The notes under the pieces were generated by a model. That model saw only the letters and a list, made by a program, of their open reading frames with translations, searched no databases and was not told where the DNA came from. DNA of 64,000 nucleotides, from positions 1 to 64,000 of the forward strand of contig NZ_VCLA01000023.1 in assembly GCF_009600885.1 (NCBI RefSeq), given 5' to 3'. This stretch comes from Streptomyces jumonjinensis (GTDB lineage: Bacteria > Actinomycetota > Actinomycetes > Streptomycetales > Streptomycetaceae). Below are positions 8,456 to 18,713 of the stretch, piece after piece. The number at the start of each line of letters is the position of its first letter. The stretch's first letter is position 1. The position numbers and the translations under genes are program-made.

Positions 8456-10188
8456 ATGAACGGCATGACAGACGCGGTGGGTTTCACCGAACGCGACCTG
8501 CGCCGGCTGGCCGGAGCGCGTTCCTTCGAGCGGGGGCTCGGCTACCGGTCCTCGGTGTCCGATCTGGAGATCGGGGACGGGACGATCACGGCGACGGTCG
8601 ACGGCACCGAGGCGTACCGGGTCGAGCTGACGCAGCACCCACAGCACCCGGGGCAGAGAGCGCACGCGGCCGGGCTCACCGGCCGGTGCGACTGTCCGTA
8701 CGGGCAGGAGGGGAACTTCTGCAAGCACTGCGTCGCCGTGGGCCTGACCGTGCTGGGACAGGCGGAGTCGGTACCCCGGCAGCGCGCCGCCGCCGTGTCC
8801 CGCCGACGGCAGCTGGACGCCTGGCTGGAGTCCCGCAGCCGCGACGAACTGCTGTCGCTGGTCCGGGACACCTCGCGGACGACCGTGACCTGCGCCGCCG
8901 GCTGGAGCTGCGCGCGGCGACCGCCGGGGACGACTTCGGCGCCGTACGCGAGCGGGTGCTGAGCCTCCTCGACCCCCGGGCCTTCGCCCGGTACGGCTAC
9001 ATCGAGTACGCCGACGCCCACGCCTATGGACAGCAGGCGGCCGAGGCGGTGACCGCGCTGCGCACCCTGACCGACAGCGGCCGGGCGGCGGACGCCGTGG
9101 AGGCGTCCCGGGAGGCCATGCGCGCCCTCGGCCGGACCTACGGGGAGATCGACGACTCGGACGGGGTGATCGGCACGGTGGCGAGCGGGCTGGCCGAGGC
9201 GCATCTGGACGCCTGCCGGGCAGCCCGGCCCGACCCGGTGCGAACCGCCGACTGGCTGGTGGAGCATCTCCTCGGCGATCTGAACGACGCCACCGACATC
9301 GACCTGACCGACTACACGGACGTACTGGGCGAGCCGGGACTGGCCCGGGCGCGCGAGCTGGTGGCCGAGGCATGGCGGCGCAACCCGAAGGGCTGGGCGG
9401 AGAAGTACCTCATGGAGCAACTGCTGAGGTCGGAGGGGAGCGTGGACGCGCTGATCGCCGTCCACGCGGCGGATCTGTCTCCCACGGGCGCCACCCATCT
9501 GCTGATCGCCCAGGAACTGGAACGCGCGGGCCGCCCGGCCGAGTCCCTGGAGTGGGCCGAACGCGGCCTGCGCGAGGCCGGACCCGACCGCGGCCCGGAC
9601 CCGCGTCTGGTGGAGTTCGTCTGCGAGCGGTATCTCCGCGCCGACCGTCCGGCCGACGTGGTGACGGTCCACCGGGACGTGCTGAAGGGCCGCCGCTCGC
9701 TCGCCGCCTACCAGGCTCTGCGCACGGCGGCCCGCACGACCGGACGCTGGGACGGCGCCGAGCGTACGAGCGCGCTGGACCTGCTGCGCGCCGATGCCGA
9801 TGCCGATGTCCGGTCCCGGAAGAGCCATGAGTGCGGGGGCGCCGTGCTGGTCGACGCCCTGATCGACGACGGCGACCACGACGCCGCCTGGCAGGCCGCC
9901 GTCGACGGGTACGCCGATCAGCGGCAGTGGCTGACCCTGGCCGACCGGCTCCGGGACCGCCGTCCGGCCGACGCCCTGACCGTGTACCTGCGCCATATCG
10001 CGCCGTTCCGCACCCGGACCGGCGACAGCGCGTACGAGCGTCTGACCGAGCTGCTGCTCAGCGCTCGCGCGTGCCACCGCGCGCTGGGCACCGAGGACGA
10101 GTTCACCGCCTACCTGGCCGGCCTGCGCGCCGACCAGAAGCGCAAGCGGAGGCTGATGGCGATGCTCGACCGGCACGGTCTTCGGTGA
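8456..10188 (+). pseudogene. SWIM zinc-finger protein gene with an internal frameshift
   Basis: The N-terminal part (from ATG 8456 or 8465) has a SWIM zinc finger, CDCPYGQEGNFCKHC, and runs to about ELLSLVRD. At 8867-8871 the homologous reading moves to another frame, continuing HLADDRDLRRRLELRAA and on to 10188 as a helical, TPR-like region of about 440 residues. Adding one C in GGGACACCTC would restore a single protein of about 577 residues, the usual length for actinobacterial SWIM proteins. Either a real one-base deletion or a sequencing error. SWIM domains bind DNA or protein; function unknown. It sits between the caspase-helicase and pglW. Confidence 0.8.
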
Positions 10189-10332
10189 TGCGGGCGGGAG
10201 GCCGGACCGGTCCCCCTGCCCGCCTCTTCGCGGCTGACCGATTGTCAGAGGCCGCCGTTAGGATCTCCGCAGAGCTTTCGGCCGTCCGGCGACCGAGGCG
10301 GCGGCTCGTCAGCACAGAAGTCCGGAAGCGGG

Positions 10333-13300
10333 GTGCGGCACATGCGGGAAGGCCGGTGGACCACGGTCACCGAGTCCGAGTTCGATCATGAGCGCCGAGG
10401 TCTGGAGGCCATCAGGGAGAAGCTCCCCGACTCCGACCCATGGCGTGCCTGGTCGAACTTCACCTTCACCGCGAACACCGGGCACGTCCGCGAGGTCGAC
10501 CTCCTGGTCATCGCCCCCGGCGGCGTATGCATGATCGAGCTGAAGGACTGGCACGGCTCGCTGACCAGCGAGAACGGCACCTGGGTACAGATCACACCCG
10601 GCGGTCACCGCCGCCCGCACGGCAATCCGCTCCATCTGGTCAACAAGAAGGCCAAGGAACTGGCCGGGCTGCTCGGGCAGCACGGCAAACGGGTGTGGGT
10701 CGCCGAGGCCGTCTGCTTCACGGACGGCGCGCTCCGGGTGCGCCTCCCCGCCCACGACGAGCACGGCGTCCACACCGTTCCCGAGCTGATCGAGCTGCTG
10801 AAGCAGCCCCCGCGCGACGAGCGCCGACGCATCACCGCCATCGACTCCCGCGAGATCAAAGCGGCCCTGGAGCGGGTCGGCATCCGCCGCAGCGACGCCG
10901 AGTACAAGGTCGGCCCGTACCAACTGGAGCGGAAATCCTTCGACTCCGGACCGACCTGGGCCGACTACGAGGCCACCCACACCGAACTGCCCGAGAAGGT
11001 CCGGGTCCGCCTCTATCTGCGCGAGCGGGGCTCGGACGCCTCGATACGGCAGTCCGTGGAGGCCGCGGCCCGCCGGGAAGCGGCGGTGCTCCGCCGGTTC
11101 AGCCACCCCGGCGTGGTCCAGCTCAAGCAGTACGACCCGTCAGGGCACTCGGCGGGTCCGGCGCTGATCTTCGACTACCACCCGGCGACCCTGCGCCTGG
11201 ACGACTATCTCCTCCGGTACGGCGGGAAGCTCGACATCCTCGGCCGGATGGCGCTCGTCCGGCAGCTCGCCGAGACCATGCGCTCCGCGCACTCCAGCCG
11301 TATCCACCACCGGGCGCTGGCCGCCAGATCCGTTCATGTGATCCCGCGTGCCCGGGGCGGCCGGGGACAGACCCCCGGCGAGGACGGCGCCTGGCTCACC
11401 CCGCACCTCCAGATCTCCGACTGGCAGATCGCCACCCAGCGCGGCACCGGCACCGGCACCGGCCCGGGAGCCACCCGGTTCGCCCCGACAGCGCTCTCCG
11501 CGATGCATCTCTCCGAGAGCTCCGATCCGTACTTCGCCCCCGAGCTGACCGCCCTCAGCGCCGATCCGGTCTTTCTCGATGTGTACGGCCTCGGCGTGCT
11601 CACCTATCTGCTGGTCACCGGCAAGCCGCCGGCCGCGAGCCAGGCGGAGCTGCTGGCCCGGCTGGAGGCCGGCGAGGGGCTGCGCCCCAGTTCGCTGGTG
11701 GACGGCCTCTCCGAGGACATAGACGACTTGGTGCAGGCGGCCACCGCCTACCGCCCCGGGCAGCGGCTCTCCACGATCGATGAGTTCCTGGAGATGCTGG
11801 AGCTGGTCGAGGACACCCTCACCACCCCGGCCGCCGCGCCTTCGCCCGATGCCCCCGAGAAGGATCCGCTGGAAGCCGTCGCGGGCGATGTGCTGGGGGG
11901 CCGCTGGGAGGTCCGCCGCCGCCTGGGCACCGGCTCGACCAGCCGGGCCTTCCTCGTCCGTGACCTGGAGGCCGAGGCACGCCGGACCCGCCCGCTGGCC
12001 GTGCTCAAGGTCGCGCTCTCCGACAGCCGGGGCGAGATCCTGGTCCATGAGGCCCGGGTGATGGGCGGGCTGCGCCCGGACTCCCGTGTCATCCGTCTCG
12101 TGGAGCCGGAACCCCTGCGCATCGGCGGACGCACCCTCCTCGCCCTGGAGTACGTGGGCGACGAGCGGGAGGACCCTCCGGCCGGATCCGGCGCGGGGAG
12201 CACCGAGTCAGGCGCCTCCCGCACCCGCCGCCGCGAGGAGACCGTCGCCCGCCAGCTGCGCGAGCGGGGCCGGCTCCTGATCGACGAGCTGGAGGCGTAC
12301 GGCGACTACCTCTTCGGCGCCGTCGACTTCCTGGAGGGGGAGAGCGTCTGGCACCGCGACATCAAGCCCGACAACATCGCCATCCGCATCCGCCCGAACC
12401 GTACCCGCGAGCTGGTCCTCATCGACTTCTCGCTCGCCGGATACCCGGCGAAGGACCACGAGGCCGGCACCGAGGGCTATCTCGACCCGTTCATCGGCGC
12501 CCTGACCCGTACCGCCTACGACTCCCACGCCGAGCGGTATGCGGTCGCGGTCACCCTGCACCAGATGGCCTCGGGCGAACTGCCCAGGTGGGGCGATGGC
12601 TCGGTGCTGCCGAGGATGACGGACCCGAAGGAGCATCCCCACCCGACCATCGCCCGCGACGCCTTCGATCCCGCCGTCAGCGAGGGCCTGGTCGCCTTCT
12701 TCCACAAGGCCCTGCACCGGGACACCGCACAGCGCTTCCCCGAGCTGAAGCCGATGCGCGACGCCTGGAAGAAGATCTTCCTGGACGCCTCGCGGACCGT
12801 GCCGTCCAGCCACCGCTCCCGCCACCCGGAGACGGCCGTGTCTCCCGATGCCGGACAGACCGGGCAGGCGGGACAGCCCGGGATCGCGGACGCGGAGCCG
12901 ATCACCGCCGAGCGGCAGCGCGAGCTGCTGGCCGCGCAGGCCACCCGCGACACCCATCTGTCCGGCGCCGGTCTCACCCCGGCCGCCGAGTCCTTCCTCT
13001 ACGGACTGGGCGTCAACACCGTCGGTCAGCTGCTCGACTACAGCCGCCGCAAGCTTCTCAACGCCCCCGGGCTGGGCGCCAAGACCCGCGGCGAGGTGCA
13101 GCGCCGCCAGCGCGAATGGGGCGACCGGCTGCGCGAGGCGCCGATCTCGCCGCTGACCCCGAGGGGCCGGGCCGAGGCCAGGGAAGAGCTGGCCCAGCTC
13201 TCCGCCACCGAGTCGGTCCTGCTCGGCAAGCTCGCCGCCACCGAAGGCGCGGGCGGGCTCACCGGCTCCGCCCTCCGCTCTGTCAGCCTGGACACCCTCG

Positions 13301-15006
13301 CCACGATCTTCGTCCCGGAGCTCAACAACAACCGCTCCAACCACAACAAGGTCGAGATGGTCCGGCTGCTGCTGCGCCTCCCCAATGAGCGCGGCGAGCT
13401 CCCCGACATCGGCGTCTGGCCCAAACAGAAGGATGTCGCGGACGCGCTCGCCCTGTCGGCGGGCCGCATCCCGCAGATGCTGAAGGAGGAGCGCAAGCGC
13501 TGGAAGAAGCATCCCGCCGTGCAGTCCCTGCGCCAGGAGATCATCGAGCTCCTGCTGGGTCTGGGCAGGGTCGCCTCCGCCGCCGAGATCGCCGACGCCC
13601 TCGCCGTACGGCGAGGCACCCAGCTCTCCGAGCGCGAGCAGCGGCGAGCGCTGGCACTGGCCGCCGTACGGGCCGTGCTGGAGGTGGAGCAGCTGGAGCC
13701 GGCCGAGGCCGAGTTCCGGCACCAGCCCAACCGCAAGGCCACCGAGGAGGCACTGGGCGCGGGACTGCTGGCCCTGGACGTCCGCGAGACCGACGCCCCG
13801 GACACGCCGACCGCGCCGGGCCTGCTCGACTACGCGATGCGCCTGGGCCGCAGGGCCGACCGGCTCGCCGACCTGGACACCCTGCCGACCGCGACCACGG
13901 TCCTGGGCGAGCTGGGCGCCCTGCCCCCGACGCCGGGCGCGGTCGAGTGGGACGAGCGCCGCCTGGTGGAGCTGGCCGCCGCCGCCTCGCTGAACGCGGC
14001 GGCCACCCCCCGGCTGGAGATCTACCGCCGCGATCTCCCGCTGGTGCGCGCGCTGCGGCTCACCCAGGCCGGCCTGGTGCGGCTGATTCCCGGTGTGCCG
14101 GAGGGCCGCCAGCCCGGAGTCACCGCCGAGGACGTCCACGAGCGGGTGCGCGCCCGCTTCCCCGAACTGGTCCTGCGGGACGCGCGCGGCGCCGCCACCC
14201 ACGAACTGCCGGTCGACGCCCCGCTGACCAAGGCGCTGCGGGACGCCGGTTTCGATCTCACCCTCTCCACCCGTGAGGACACCAGAACCCCGCGCTACCT
14301 CCCCACCCGGCTGGACAGCGCGTCCAGCTATCTGACCACCGGCGCATGGCGCCAGGCCACCGATGTGGGCGCGGTGACGCGCTACTCCGACGATCCGCTG
14401 CTGGCAGGCGCGGTCCGGGCCGAGGAACGCCTCACGGCCTCGGCCCGCCGGGACGGCTACCGGGTGCTGACGGTCCACCGCGACCGTTCCTGGGACGCGG
14501 TACGGGCGCTGGGCGCGGACCGGATCGGCGCCCAGACGGTCTCGGTGACGGAGCTGTTCCTTGAGGCGATGCACGCCCTGACCCCGGAGGGTTCGAAGCC
14601 CACCTGGGAGACCCTGCTCAAGGCCGATGTCGCGGAGGCGGGTTCGCGCGGCGCGGTGAAGTTCGCGGAGTACGCGCGGACCGCGTGGGGCTCGGTGGAG
14701 CCCCGGATACGCTCGCTCCTGGGTGCCGAGGCGGGTTCGGGTCCGGTCCTGCTGACGGAAGCAGCGGCGTTCGCCCGGTACGACGCGATGGGCATCCTGG
14801 ACCGCCTCGCGGAGGCGGCCCGCCAGGGCGGCCGGGGCCTGTGGCTGCTGGTCCCGCAGGCCGACCCGTCACGGGAGCCGAAACTGGGCCAGGTCGCCGT
14901 GGCGTATCAGGCGGGCCTGGGGGAGTGGATCGAACTCCCGGACTCCTGGGTCGATAACAAGCACCGGGGCGGCGATCTTCATGTGACGATGGGTCAAAAG
15001 ACCTGA
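10333..15006 (+). CDS. pglW: BREX-2 serine/threonine kinase PglW
   Basis: A 1557-residue protein (1554 if ATG 10342 is used; GGAAG at 10323 favours the GTG). Order: NERD nuclease-related domain (about residues 15-130, with REVDLLVI and MIELKDW); a first kinase-like domain (about 195-500) with HRA in place of HRD and DWQ in place of DFG; a second kinase (about 515-815) with GTGSTS loop, AVLKVAL lysine, HRDIKPDN and DFS in place of DFG; a helix-hairpin-helix segment near 880-925 (NAPGLGAKTRGEV); then a long C-terminal region. PglW is the kinase of the Streptomyces coelicolor phage growth limitation system. pglX starts 22 bases downstream. Confidence 0.96.
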   Translation: MRHMREGRWTTVTESEFDHERRGLEAIREKLPDSDPWRAWSNFTFTANTGHVREVDLLVIAPGGVCMIELKDWHGSLTSENGTWVQITPGGHRRPHGNPLHLVNKKAKELAGLLGQHGKRVWVAEAVCFTDGALRVRLPAHDEHGVHTVPELIELLKQPPRDERRRITAIDSREIKAALERVGIRRSDAEYKVGPYQLERKSFDSGPTWADYEATHTELPEKVRVRLYLRERGSDASIRQSVEAAARREAAVLRRFSHPGVVQLKQYDPSGHSAGPALIFDYHPATLRLDDYLLRYGGKLDILGRMALVRQLAETMRSAHSSRIHHRALAARSVHVIPRARGGRGQTPGEDGAWLTPHLQISDWQIATQRGTGTGTGPGATRFAPTALSAMHLSESSDPYFAPELTALSADPVFLDVYGLGVLTYLLVTGKPPAASQAELLARLEAGEGLRPSSLVDGLSEDIDDLVQAATAYRPGQRLSTIDEFLEMLELVEDTLTTPAAAPSPDAPEKDPLEAVAGDVLGGRWEVRRRLGTGSTSRAFLVRDLEAEARRTRPLAVLKVALSDSRGEILVHEARVMGGLRPDSRVIRLVEPEPLRIGGRTLLALEYVGDEREDPPAGSGAGSTESGASRTRRREETVARQLRERGRLLIDELEAYGDYLFGAVDFLEGESVWHRDIKPDNIAIRIRPNRTRELVLIDFSLAGYPAKDHEAGTEGYLDPFIGALTRTAYDSHAERYAVAVTLHQMASGELPRWGDGSVLPRMTDPKEHPHPTIARDAFDPAVSEGLVAFFHKALHRDTAQRFPELKPMRDAWKKIFLDASRTVPSSHRSRHPETAVSPDAGQTGQAGQPGIADAEPITAERQRELLAAQATRDTHLSGAGLTPAAESFLYGLGVNTVGQLLDYSRRKLLNAPGLGAKTRGEVQRRQREWGDRLREAPISPLTPRGRAEAREELAQLSATESVLLGKLAATEGAGGLTGSALRSVSLDTLATIFVPELNNNRSNHNKVEMVRLLLRLPNERGELPDIGVWPKQKDVADALALSAGRIPQMLKEERKRWKKHPAVQSLRQEIIELLLGLGRVASAAEIADALAVRRGTQLSEREQRRALALAAVRAVLEVEQLEPAEAEFRHQPNRKATEEALGAGLLALDVRETDAPDTPTAPGLLDYAMRLGRRADRLADLDTLPTATTVLGELGALPPTPGAVEWDERRLVELAAAASLNAAATPRLEIYRRDLPLVRALRLTQAGLVRLIPGVPEGRQPGVTAEDVHERVRARFPELVLRDARGAATHELPVDAPLTKALRDAGFDLTLSTREDTRTPRYLPTRLDSASSYLTTGAWRQATDVGAVTRYSDDPLLAGAVRAEERLTASARRDGYRVLTVHRDRSWDAVRALGADRIGAQTVSVTELFLEAMHALTPEGSKPTWETLLKADVAEAGSRGAVKFAEYARTAWGSVEPRIRSLLGAEAGSGPVLLTEAAAFARYDAMGILDRLAEAARQGGRGLWLLVPQADPSREPKLGQVAVAYQAGLGEWIELPDSWVDNKHRGGDLHVTMGQKT

Positions 15007-15027
15007 CGCCACCGAGGGAGTCCCCAA

Positions 15028-18000
15028 GTGATCGACCGCAGAGCCCTGTTGGACGACTTGAAGAAGCAGGTCAAAGCGGTCGAGGCGGACCTTTCACAAC
15101 AGGTGAAAGCAGTCGGTGAAGTCGGCACCCGGCTGCGCGCCGAGTACGACCGGGCCCGCAAGCTGGGCCGGACGGCGGCGACCTGGAACTCCTGGCTGGA
15201 CGAGCGGGTCACCCAGGTCGCCGTCGCCTGGGTGCTGGGCACGGTCTTCGTCCGCTTCTGCGAGGACAACCGGCTGATCCCGGAGCCGTATCTGACGGCC
15301 CCGGAGCCCGACCGCCGTGACCTGGCCCTGGCCCGGTACGAGGAGTATCTGTCGACGGCCGACGACCCGACGTTCCGGGGTTGGCTGGAGCGGGCGTTCG
15401 GGGAGCTGGGTGCGGGGCAGGCGGGGCGCCTGCTCTTCGACCGGAAGCACAATCCGCTGTTCCAGATACCTCTGTCGCACGACGGTGCGCGAGAGCTGGT
15501 CACCTTCTGGCGCGAGCGCGACGAGGTGGGTGTGCTCGTTCACGACTTCTCGGACCAGCTGAACGAGGACGGCACGGAGGGCTGGGACACCCGCTTCCTG
15601 GGCGACCTGTACCAGGACCTGAGCGAGGCGGCCCGGAAGACGTACGCGCTGCTCCAGACCCCGGAGTTCGTTGAGGAGTTCATCCTCGACCGGACGATGG
15701 ACCCGGCGGTACGGGAGTTCGGGTATGAGGAACTGAAGATGATCGACCCTACGTGCGGGTCGGGGCACTTTGTGCTGGGGGCGTTTCGGAGGCTTGTGCG
15801 GTTGTGGGGGGAGGGGCAGCCGGGGCGCGATCTGCATGAGCGGGTGCGGGCCGCGCTGGACTCGGTGCATGGGGTGGACCTGAATCCGTTCGCGGTGGCG
15901 GTGGCAAGGTTCCGGTTGCTGATGGCAGCCATGGCGGCGGCGAACATCCGGACGCTGGCGAAGGCCAAGGAGTATGACTGGCCCATTCACCTGGCAGTGG
16001 GTGACTCGCTGATCAAGGACCGGCAGCTGGAGCTGGAACTGATTGGCGAGAAGTCTGGGGGGCGGCTGGTTGAGTTCGCCTATGCGACGGAGGATGTGCA
16101 CGAGCACCCGAGGATTCTGGAGCAGGGGCGGTATCACGTGGTAGTAGGAAATCCGCCCTACATTCAAGTAGAAGATGTCAAGCTCAACAAGCTTTACCGA
16201 GAGCTATATGACGCTTGTGCAGGCACATATGCTCTATCGGTTCCTTTTGCTCAGAGGTTCTTCGAGCTGGCCCTGAGGGAGGGGGTAGGTGGGGGCGGGC
16301 ATGGAATGGTTGGGCAGATCACTGCGAATTCATTCATGAAGCGAGAGTTCGGTGCAAAGTTGATCGAGGTCTATTTTCGGAATGAGGTGGAATTGACAGA
16401 GGTTATCGATACTTCAGGCGCCTATATTCCGGGGCATGGGACACCAACGGTGATTCTTATTGGAAAAAACCGACGGGGAAGTGACCGGTCCTCGACGATT
16501 CGAACAGTCCGTGGGGTGCAGGGAGAGCCTGGTTTTCCAGAAAAGGCCGAGGAGGGGCTGGTTTGGAAGGCCATCTTGGATCAAGTCGAGAATCCGGGTT
16601 CCACTAGCCGATGGGTCTCGGCGGGAGACTTGGAGCGTGAGCGGTACTTTGGTAAGCAGCCGTGGATTCTGGCCGCTGATGGTCTGGAGATGGTAGAGCA
16701 GTTGCAGGCTGCTTCAAATCAGACTCTTTCTCAGGTAATCGATGCGATCGGTCGTACGACTAAGTCGGGAGCCGACGACATTTTCTTTCTTCCGGATGAG
16801 GCGACCGCTATTCGTCTTGGCCTGAAGAATTCCGTTAGGCAGCTTGTTACGGGTGCCAGCGTGCGAGATTTTGAGATTTTTGACACGATCACTCTTTGTA
16901 ATCCGTATTCGGATGGGAAGAATTCTGATCCGATTCTTGCGTCGTCGGGTCTGGTGAGTCGGCACTTGTGGAAGGCGCGGACAGTTCTTACGCGCCGCAG
17001 GATCTTCGGTAAAGAAATCACCGCGCACGGTCGCCCATGGTATGCACACCTCGAAAGCTACCCCGGTAAACTCGGTAGTCAGATTGGTATCACGTTCCCG
17101 TTTGTCGCTACGCACAACCACTTCTCGATCGACCGAAATGGCCGCCTGTTCGGCAGTACTTCGCCCGTGATCAAGCTACAGGAAGGTGAAACGGAGGAGA
17201 AGTATCTCCAACTGCTGGGGCTGCTTAACAGCTCAACTGCCGGATTCTGGCTAAGGCAGGTCAGCCAGGGTAAGGGGGGAAGTGGCCTCGGGCGTGGTAT
17301 CCAAAGTGAATCTTGGGAAGAGCGCTATGAGTTCACCGGAACCAACCTTGAGGAGTTCCCCCTTCCTGTCATATATCCGACTGCCCTTGCCGCCGATCTT
17401 GATCTCCTTGCCCAGCAACTCGCTGCCAGCAGTCCCTCTGCCCTAGCCTCTGAAGCGACCTTCACGGTCGGCGACCTGCGTGCTGCTCGAATTGCCTGGT
17501 CCTCTACTCGCAAACGTATGATCGCGCTTCAGGAGGACTTGGACTGGCAGGTCTACTCCCTCTATGATCTGCATTCTGAGGATCTTCGGATGTCAATAGA
17601 CTCCGAGAACCCGAATATCCCGGAGCTTTCCCTCGGCGAGCGCGCCTTCGAGATTGTTCTCGCCCGTCGAGTAGCCGCAGGCGAGGCCAGCGGCGAGTGG
17701 TTCAAGCGGCACGGTTCCACGCCCATCACCGAGATCCCGGCGCACTGGCCCGCCCCCTACCGTGAGATCGTCCAAAAGCGGATCGACGCCATCGAGTCCA
17801 GCCGCGCGATCGGCATGATCGAGCGGCCCGAGTACAAACGGCGATGGGCAACCGAAGGATGGGACTCGCTCCAGGAGAAGGCGCTCCGGTCCTGGTTGCT
17901 TGACCGGATCGAGAGCCGTGAGCACTGGTTCGATGAGAGCGACATGCCCGCCCTGGTCACGCTCTCCCGGCTCACGGACGGGCTCTCCCGAGATGAGGAC

Positions 18001-18642
18001 TTCGTCTCCGTCGCGGAGATCTACGCGCCGCGCAAGGAGCTGCCCGCCGTCGTCGCCGAGCTGATGGCTGACGAGCACGTGCCGTTCATCCCCGCCCTGC
18101 GGTACAAGCCCTCCGGCCTGAAGAAGCGCCAGGACTGGGAGGACGTCTGGGACCGTCAGCGGCAGGAGGATGCCGAGACGGACGAGTTGGCCAAGCGGAA
18201 GATTCGGGACGCCATCCCCGTACCGCCGAAGTACACCTCGGGTGACTTTCTGCGGCCCTCGTACTGGAGGGCGCGTGGCAAGCTGGATGTGCCCAAGGAG
18301 CGGTTCATCTCGTATGGGCAGAGCAACACGCCCACGCCCGAGATGTATGGCTGGGCGGGCTGGGATCATCAGGAGCAGGCGTTTGCGCTCGATGCGTACA
18401 TTGCCTCGCGCGAGGAGTTGACGGCCGAGGAGCTGACGCCGTTGCTCGCGGGACTGTTGGAGCTTCAGCCTTGGCTTGAGCAGTGGCACGACGAGTTCGA
18501 CGACACCTTTGGCACGTCGCCGGCCAAGTACTTCAAGGGCGACCGGCAGATGGTGCAGGGCCAGCATGGCCTGACTGACGACGATCTGCGCGCGTGGCGA
18601 CCGGTTGCCGCGACCCGGGGGCGTCGTACCGCCAAGAAGTAG
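15028..18642 (+). CDS. pglX: BREX-2 adenine-specific DNA methyltransferase PglX
   Basis: A 1204-residue class I N6-adenine methyltransferase. S-adenosylmethionine motif I is DPTCGSGHFVLGAF (about 240-253) and the catalytic motif is NPPY (375-378); the rest is specificity and C-terminal region. GTG start with GAGGGAG upstream. In BREX it marks host DNA and is needed for phage restriction; in S. coelicolor Pgl it offsets PglZ toxicity. From about 16141 to 17520 base composition drops sharply (26 of 60 G+C in 16141-16200 and 25 of 60 in 16861-16920, against 39 of 60 in 15241-15300), covering the segment just after NPPY that should hold target recognition. Six-base G runs lie at 15806-15811, 16057-16062 and 17274-17279. 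Confidence 0.96.
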   Translation: MIDRRALLDDLKKQVKAVEADLSQQVKAVGEVGTRLRAEYDRARKLGRTAATWNSWLDERVTQVAVAWVLGTVFVRFCEDNRLIPEPYLTAPEPDRRDLALARYEEYLSTADDPTFRGWLERAFGELGAGQAGRLLFDRKHNPLFQIPLSHDGARELVTFWRERDEVGVLVHDFSDQLNEDGTEGWDTRFLGDLYQDLSEAARKTYALLQTPEFVEEFILDRTMDPAVREFGYEELKMIDPTCGSGHFVLGAFRRLVRLWGEGQPGRDLHERVRAALDSVHGVDLNPFAVAVARFRLLMAAMAAANIRTLAKAKEYDWPIHLAVGDSLIKDRQLELELIGEKSGGRLVEFAYATEDVHEHPRILEQGRYHVVVGNPPYIQVEDVKLNKLYRELYDACAGTYALSVPFAQRFFELALREGVGGGGHGMVGQITANSFMKREFGAKLIEVYFRNEVELTEVIDTSGAYIPGHGTPTVILIGKNRRGSDRSSTIRTVRGVQGEPGFPEKAEEGLVWKAILDQVENPGSTSRWVSAGDLERERYFGKQPWILAADGLEMVEQLQAASNQTLSQVIDAIGRTTKSGADDIFFLPDEATAIRLGLKNSVRQLVTGASVRDFEIFDTITLCNPYSDGKNSDPILASSGLVSRHLWKARTVLTRRRIFGKEITAHGRPWYAHLESYPGKLGSQIGITFPFVATHNHFSIDRNGRLFGSTSPVIKLQEGETEEKYLQLLGLLNSSTAGFWLRQVSQGKGGSGLGRGIQSESWEERYEFTGTNLEEFPLPVIYPTALAADLDLLAQQLAASSPSALASEATFTVGDLRAARIAWSSTRKRMIALQEDLDWQVYSLYDLHSEDLRMSIDSENPNIPELSLGERAFEIVLARRVAAGEASGEWFKRHGSTPITEIPAHWPAPYREIVQKRIDAIESSRAIGMIERPEYKRRWATEGWDSLQEKALRSWLLDRIESREHWFDESDMPALVTLSRLTDGLSRDEDFVSVAEIYAPRKELPAVVAELMADEHVPFIPALRYKPSGLKKRQDWEDVWDRQRQEDAETDELAKRKIRDAIPVPPKYTSGDFLRPSYWRARGKLDVPKERFISYGQSNTPTPEMYGWAGWDHQEQAFALDAYIASREELTAEELTPLLAGLLELQPWLEQWHDEFDDTFGTSPAKYFKGDRQMVQGQHGLTDDDLRAWRPVAATRGRRTAKK

Positions 18643-18661
18643 GCCCGTCGGAGATATCGAT

Positions 18662-18693
18662 GGCCCCCGTGAACTCAATTGGTCACGGGGGCC
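18662..18693. terminator. Bidirectional terminator hairpin after pglX
   Basis: A perfect 11-bp stem, 18662-18672 (GGCCCCCGTGA) with 18683-18693, around a 10-base loop. It lies between the convergent ends of pglX and the DUF397 gene, so it can end both transcripts. Confidence 0.75.
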
Positions 18694-18713
18694 GTTCAGC
18701 TGGGGGCGGGTGT

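Noticed and set aside
8452..8890. N-terminal extension of the downstream SWIM-gene frame as a separate protein
   Set aside because: Its first 140 codons are an Arg/Gly-rich shadow of the true N-terminal frame, which carries the SWIM motif. A frameshift explains both parts better.
10230..10275. Possible promoter (CTGACC, then TAGGAT) before pglW
   Set aside because: The elements match the consensus weakly and spacing is 19 bases; not strong enough to list as a feature.
12208..14574. 788-codon minus-strand frame over pglW
   Set aside because: Shadow of pglW; no start signal or motif.
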